Assembly (NCBI RefSeq): GCF_018687715.1
Contig: NC_056752.1
Coordinates: forward strand, 37,704,001-37,768,000
Reading direction: 5' to 3'
DNA from: Carya illinoinensis
Taxonomy: Eukaryota; Streptophyta; Magnoliopsida; Fagales; Juglandaceae
DNA length: 64,000 nucleotides
A model generated the notes under the pieces. The model had not been told where the DNA came from and made no database searches. It saw nothing but the letters and a program-made list of their open reading frames with translations. Of the stretch, positions 58,620 to 64,000 are shown one piece after another. The translations under genes were made by a program, and so were the position numbers. The stretch's first letter is position 1, and every line of letters begins with the position of its first letter.

Positions 58620-59076
58620 GTATGTGAATAAGGTTCCCCTGGCATTTTGTTTTGCATATTATTGATTGCAACTTCCATGAATGCCTTGCCTATTTCACCT
58701 GCTATGCCCTGATACAATGCTGCATGAAAGTTGGCTAAATTGCCTCATTTCTATTTCTATTATGTTTGTACCTTTTCTTCTGTTTTACAAATAAAACAAA
58801 AGTATGTGCATATGTACACCTTCTTAAGGTTCGATGGACTTTGTAGTTTTTCATGTGATTGGGAAAAGGTAATATGCAAAGGCATCAAGTTGAACAAAAA
58901 TAAGCCAATGAGCCCAGCTTGAATTGTACTTCCTTTCGCCGTAAAAAGTGGGATGGAGAGTGAGATCATGGGTTTAAGATCATTGGATGCATGTACCAAC
59001 TTTCCATTATAAGAATATGGAGTGCAACAACAACAAACCATTCTAGTCAGCTATAATTTTGTAATAAGTATTGAAG

Positions 59077-60137
59077 TTTTTTTGAAAAGCACAGAGGGCT
59101 ATACTCGTACACATGAAGTAAACCCCTATCAAGAATAAAAAGATTAAAGCAATTAGAAAATTATGCGACTGTAGGAGAAAATGACGTATAATGAGTCGCT
59201 GTCCATCTATAAAGGGAGTTGAGGACTATCTTTATCAGCTCTACTGTGGAAACTTTGTTATCTTCAAAGATCCATGCATTCCGCTTTCCTCTCCAAATAC
59301 AGAACATTAAGCATAAAGGAGCCAACAATTCATACTAGCAAAACAATATCATGGCCCTGTTGTCCTCCCCAGTTCAGCAACAACTCTCTCCCCATCTAGG
59401 CATAATCCAATCAACACCAAATCCCTTGAATAGCAAACACCATAAGGCCGTCGCTACTTCACAATGAAGAAGAAGATGATCATGGATTCTTGTCTTCTTG
59501 GAAATACAATGTCAATTCACAGCATTGACATTTTGCTTTCTTAGATTTTCCAATGTCAAAATCTTTTCCAATGCCGCCATCCATATAGAAAAAGCCACTC
59601 TCAAAGGGGTCTTCACTCTCCAAATGCTCTTCCAAGGAAATGAGGAACCATAGGTAATTCAAAACCTTATAATATGACTTCAAAATCGAGTCTCTTGGAT
59701 GAGACCCAGCATATACTGTCCATCCCTTTGTCATATTTTGAAATTGTAGATCTCAAAAAAGAGGAAACCTAATCCTCCTCCCAATCTTACACAGGTCGTA
59801 AAAAGGATATCCCAATGAATAGTTTCATTTTGGGTTTGCAGGTTCTCTTCCACCCATGCATCCATATGATGAGAAATATTATACCACTCTGGGTAAGATG
59901 CGTTCAAAGGTTGCTTCTCACACCTTACATCCTGCCAAAAACTAGCCTTAAAACCATCATTGACCACAACAATAAATTTTGACAAAGAATCCCACCTCCT
60001 CCTGATATGTTTCCACAACCTTACATCAAAAGGCCTTGTTACCTCCTTTGAACACCAACCGCCTCTCTATCTACCATTCATGTTATTTAGAACCAATCTC
60101 CATAATGCCTTGCCATTTGTTTCATAAAACCATTGCC
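59077..60137 (-). mobile_element. L1-like LINE 3' part (RT C-terminal and zinc-binding region), broken
   Basis: Minus-strand frames 60,018-59,731 (LWKHIRRRWDSL-type text, FKASFWQDVRCEKQPL) and 59,734-59,480 (SGFFYMDGGIGKDFDIGKSKK, a shifted zinc-binding region) correspond to the C-terminal quarter of LINE ORF2. A T run at 59,076-59,083 is probably the A tail. The upstream part is cut at 60,138 by another LINE tail. Confidence 0.75.
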
Positions 60138-61164
60138 ATTTTTTTTATAAGTAAAAATATTATATATATTAATAGGAGTAACTAAGTACATTGAACGTAT
60201 ATAAGAAAATACCTAGCCCATACTAGAGAGCCCCTAATGACCTAAAAAGCTTGTGCAAACTACCCAAAATACACCAATCCTGGAATGTAACACACCTCCC
60301 TAATCCCAGCCCCTTGTTTCCCGTAAAACCAATCCTCTACCCGAAAATCCCACTACGAGAACGTCTTCACAATGCCTTCCCTTTAGTCTTTCCTTGACTT
60401 GAGCTACCTCCCTTAGCATCGTAGTTGATTGCCCATGAAAGACACTTTAACTCTCTGCTTCTCTTAAAATTTGATTTGGTTTCAAGCGTGTGGCTTGCCT
60501 TAATTGCAGTGATTAGTGCTTTAAATTGGCATTCGTATTCTCTATTTGAAAGCCCCAGGATTTGTTGAAACCCGTTAACTTTATTCAGAATCCAATCTGA
60601 TGGTGAACCCGCTATATCATTTATTGGAGGAAGAGAAACCAGGGGAACGACATTATCCCCAAACACAGTACCCAATTGCACTCCCGACTCTAAACCTTCC
60701 TCCACATGAGGCACCAACGACAAACCGATAATTTTCTTCTTGCCATATGGTTGCTTGCTAGCTATATAGTTGCCGTCCATTGTTTCTGTTACCATTACAG
60801 GTTCCTCCCCTCCATCAACATTGCTTGTATGTGCTCTACCCCTCGACGATCCTTGCCGTGCCACTTTGTCAGACTCTACTGCTCCCTCATGAGACATAGA
60901 ATAGGTAGGGGAAGCACTATCTTTTGTTACCCCATTTGCATCTTCTAAAATAGGCTCGGTTGTTTCTTCCAAAGTACTCAATACCTTGGAGGGACCCCCC
61001 ATCTTTAACTAAAAATGAACCCTGGACAAAAGTACCAACCCCATCTACAATTGGTGCCTGAGGCCCTATTGCTCCATGAGGAGGCATAGTGACACTGGCA
61101 TTGACAAAGATGCCGGCATCCAATGACCCTATTTGTGACGGTATTGAAACTGTCAAGGTTGGTT
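60138..61164 (-). mobile_element. LINE with ORF1 C-terminus joined directly to a 3' tail
   Basis: On minus, 61,156-60,367 reads the linker and end of a LINE ORF1 (NKVNGFQQILGLSNREYECQ, RSRELKCLSWAINYD, then a stop at 60,367). A normal copy would continue into the endonuclease. Here about 200 bases follow, with a LINE-like 3' tail (TTAGTTACTCCTATTAATAT... TTTTACTTATAAAAAAAAT) ending at 60,138. So nearly all of ORF2 is deleted. The 5' end is cut by the copia LTR at 61,165. Confidence 0.7.
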
Positions 61165-61353
61165 TGAATACCTCTTTCCATTGGTTTCTTTCATTTATAT
61201 AGAATAGAGTTACAATAGCGAGCCGGCATTTTTAGCGTGATTTCAGTGGTTGATTGTTGCTGTTTACACTGTACACATTAAGTCTATTTACAGCCACCTA
61301 TTTCTCTGCTATACTATCTAGAAATAGAAAGGCCTAAAAGTATCTTTGTAACA
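61165..61353 (-). repeat. 3' LTR of the copia element (189 bp)
   Basis: On minus it begins TGTTACAAAGATAC and ends GAGGTATTCA. It is followed on its right by the purine tract AAGGGGGGATG (61,353-61,366, minus). A short TATATAAAT-like word lies near its 3' end. The second LTR is out of view, so the left edge is inferred from the TG..CA rule and the tract position. Confidence 0.65.
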
Positions 61354-61503
61354 TCCCCCCTTAAATTGATGCCAGTGCTGAGAAAGAGCTTTAGTGAATA
61401 TGTCGGTAGTTTAACATTCGGTGGAAATGTGAGGGAGGGTAATCATATGTTTGTCAAAGGATTCATGTATGGAATGGCAATCGACTTCGATATGTTTCGT
61501 ACG

Positions 61504-63990
61504 CTAATGGAATATACGATTAGCGGCGATCTGAATAGCACTAGTATTATCAGTATGAAGAGGAGTGGGATGCAGTTGAGGAAAACCAAGTTCCCCCAAT
61601 AACCCACGAAACCGTGTGATCTCAGAGCATGTGGAAGACATAGCACGATACTCAGACTCAGTAGAGGACTTGGAAACTCTGTTTTGCTTCTTATTCTTCC
61701 AAGAAATGAGTGCATTGTCTAAGAACATGCACCAGCCAGTAACAGAGCGACGAGTGTCTGCACATCTGGCCCAATTAGCATCACTATACCCCATCAACTG
61801 TAAGGAAGATTCTTTACAAAAGAAAACCCACGTGTAGAGGTGCCCTTCAGATAATGGATAATGCTGCGGACAGCGGCTAAATGAAGATGTCAGAGCCAGT
61901 AATCACAATGTCATTGACATATGCAAGAAGTAATACGATTCCTGCAGAAGTCTTGCGAAGAAAAATAGAGGAATCAAACTGACTCTGAGTAAAATGAAAA
62001 GCAAGCAAGTTAGAGTGAAATTTGTCAAACCATGCACGCGGAACTTGTTTCAGTCCATACAAGGATCGGTGTAGCCGACAAACCACTGAGGAAACTGTAA
62101 CAAACATGCCGGGAGGTGGTGACATAAAGATTTCTTCCTTTAAGTCCCTATGTAGAAAAGCATTCTCCACATCTATCTGTTGGAGAGACCACCCTTGCGA
62201 TGCTGCAAGTGCCAAGATAGTCCGCACAGTAGTCATTTTGGCAACAAGTGCAAATGTCTCTTCATAATCAATACCATTCTCTTGTCGGTTCCCAAGAACC
62301 ACGAGACGAGCCTTATATTTGTCCAATGAGCCATAAGCTCAAAACTTGACTTAGTATACCCATTTATAACCAATAGGTTTGACATTAGAGGGACAAATTA
62401 CAAGGTCCTAGGTGTGATTGTCTTGAAGAGCTTGAATTTCCTCTTGCATTGCTGCCAAAATGCTTGAGTGGATGCCTGGGTATAAGAGTGAGGAACAGAA
62501 ATAGTGTCGAGAGTGGTAGTAAGCAAGATGTGAGGAAAACCATACCTATCTGGTGGATGTGTAACCCGAGTGGAGTGCTGAGGAATAGGAACTGCATAGT
62601 CAGATGACGGATCAGTGTCTGGAAGGGGCATTGAAGAAGGGGGAAGACATCGATGATACTCTATACCTAGTTGAAATCGCTTAATAGAGGAACAAACATC
62701 ATCAAAAGCGGGAAGAAGAGTGATAGGAGGATCATAACAAATCCTTTTTGAGTAGGACTATATCCCATAAAAGCACACATGACAGACTGTGCAGAAGGTT
62801 TGTGACACTCAACAGGTGGCAGATGAATAAAACAAACACACCCAAAAGTATGAAAGGATATTGATACTCAAGAGATATGCCAAATAATCGAAAATAGGGA
62901 AAATCATAATCTAGAGTGGTAGTAAGCAAACGATTGATCAAATAGACAGCAGTAGATAAAGCTTCTACCCAAAACTTAGAGGGTACAGAAGAATCAATTA
63001 ACAATGTACGAACGACATCTAAGAGATGACGATTCTTACGTTCAGCGACTCCATTTTGTTGAGGAGTATAAGGACAAGAACGCTGGGAAATGATCCTCTT
63101 TTGCTGAAGAAAAGTTTGGAAAGAATGAGACATGCACTCCCCCCTGAGTCAAAGCGTAAAGTTTTGATACAAGTATTGAATTGTGTCTCGATAAGCGCAA
63201 CAAATTTTTGAAAGACAGAAAATACGTCAGCTTTAGAACGGAGAAAATATATCCAGGTGAATCGACTATAATCATCGATAAACGTCACAAAATAACGGTA
63301 CTGACCATGAGAAATAACAGAACTCACACCCCAAACGTCAGTATGCACAATCTCAGAACAGTTAGAAGTACGATTACCATGCGCAGGAAAAGGTGAAGTT
63401 TTACTTTTATCAAGACGATTGGTAGCACAAGCAAAAGATACAGGAGAAGAAGAAAATGAGTCTTTATTGCCCAAAAAACCATGTTTCATAAGATGAGTCA
63501 AGACAACAGAATTAGGATGACCTAATTTTTTATGCCAGACTTCATTAGTATTGGCAGTAGCTGGACAAGCAAGAGAAACAACATTAGGAATAGAAAATTG
63601 TAATGTAAATAAACGTCCTACTTTAGGCCCATTCGCGATTACCGTCACCGACACCTGATTTTGTACAAGACAATCACCACGAGAAAAGTGAACATTACAA
63701 TTATTATCTACCAATTGTCCAACAAAAATTAAATTGGTAGATAATCCAGGAGAGACAAAAAAATCGCGAAATGAAGAGCCCAAATTATCAACAGTAGTAA
63801 TAGGAAGAGTACTGCCATCAGGGATCTGAATATTTTGCGTGCCTCTATACTTACGAACACCATGGAGAGTCGTCATATTACCAGTTATATGATTAGAAGC
63901 GCCCGAATCAACAATCCAAGAAGTTGAGTTAGTACTTGTACCTTGCAGGCCTAAGGCCGTAAAAGCAGACACAATCATTTGTTGGACCAT
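61504..63990 (-). pseudogene. Copia pol: protease, integrase, RT, RNase H (partial, broken)
   Basis: Protease and integrase frame from 63,990: WIVDSGASNHITGN (protease DSG), the zinc finger region (EVWHKKLGHPNSVVLTHLM), integrase core HTDVWG and IDDYSRFTWIYFL; it shifts near 63,130 at the second acidic motif (LRFDSGG). 63,133-62,732 carries the third acid (QQNGVAERKNRHLLDVVRT). RT 62,326-61,877 has LQQIDVENAFLH, but the catalytic box is YVND instead of YVDD (codon 61913-61915). RNase H 61,797-61,504 has YSDANWARC and SSTESEYRA. Several stops. Non-functional. Confidence 0.88.
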
Positions 63991-64000
63991 TGCTGGTGTG

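Larger units (their letters stand above)
58620..64000. other. VPS13 intron 12 (continues past the window)
   Basis: More than 5.3 kb without the next VPS13 exon. Content: 450 bp of plain sequence, two LINE pieces (59,077-61,164) and a copia element (61,165 to the edge), all antisense to the gene. Confidence 0.75.
61165..64000 (-). mobile_element. Ty1/copia element, Retrofit/Ale-like, 3' part (runs off the window)
   Basis: Minus strand. A short 3' LTR (61,165-61,353) and polypurine tract are followed by RNase H, RT, integrase and protease toward the right edge; gag and the 5' LTR lie outside. Short LTRs and the motif set (TSWIVDSGASNHITGN; HTDVWG; KSSTESEYRAMS) fit the Retrofit/Ale group. It interrupts LINE sequence and sits antisense in VPS13 intron 12. 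Confidence 0.85.

Overview
The window is nuclear DNA of a flowering plant, almost certainly a woody eudicot. The evidence is spliced genes with GT..AG introns, a plant-type polygalacturonase, a plant-type VPS13 bridge-like lipid-transfer protein, and many plant transposable elements (Sirevirus-type Ty1/copia, Ty3/gypsy chromovirus, L1-like LINEs, tRNA-derived SINE, PIF/Harbinger, MITEs). Two AT-rich MITE families resemble ones I associate with Fagales/Juglandaceae genomes (walnut, hickory); that placement is a low-confidence inference.

Only two host genes are recognisable. A six-exon polygalacturonase (472 aa, all four GH28 motifs intact) lies on the minus strand at 10,497-13,356. The first 12 coding exons of a VPS13 gene (412 codons, still open at the window edge) lie on the plus strand from 41,961. 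From memory, the closest Arabidopsis relatives are the neighbouring loci At1g48100 (PGX3) and At1g48090 (VPS13-like). The window therefore looks like an old gene pair, here arranged head to head and pushed about 28.6 kb apart by transposons.

Layout: 1-4.3 kb is mostly a decayed PIF/Harbinger element, with its Myb/SANT-like ORF1 and its ALP1-like transposase facing each other. 5.1-7.4 kb is a candidate DNA transposon carrying a solo copia LTR. 10.5-13.4 kb is the polygalacturonase with a MITE in intron 4. 18.0-26.5 kb is a complete but decayed 8.56 kb Sirevirus on the minus strand, with an exact AAATT target duplication, inserted in a 31-bp minisatellite. It carries an intact antisense coiled-coil ORF between pol and the 3' LTR. 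27.4-34.6 kb is a tandemly duplicated ~0.95 kb sequence of unknown origin, interrupted by a Reina-like gypsy element whose reverse transcriptase core is deleted and whose pol frame ends inside its 3' LTR. 34.6-41.5 kb is LTR-like debris, a MITE and AT-rich intergenic DNA.

41.5-64 kb is the 5' part of VPS13, with a probable promoter, two upstream ORFs and enlarged introns. Intron 8 holds a nested pair of L1-like LINEs with a 12-bp target duplication. Intron 12 holds LINE pieces and a Retrofit/Ale-like copia element that runs off the window. No rRNA or tRNA gene, CRISPR array or bacterial feature was seen. ORFs and splice sites were read by eye; none is supported by transcripts here.
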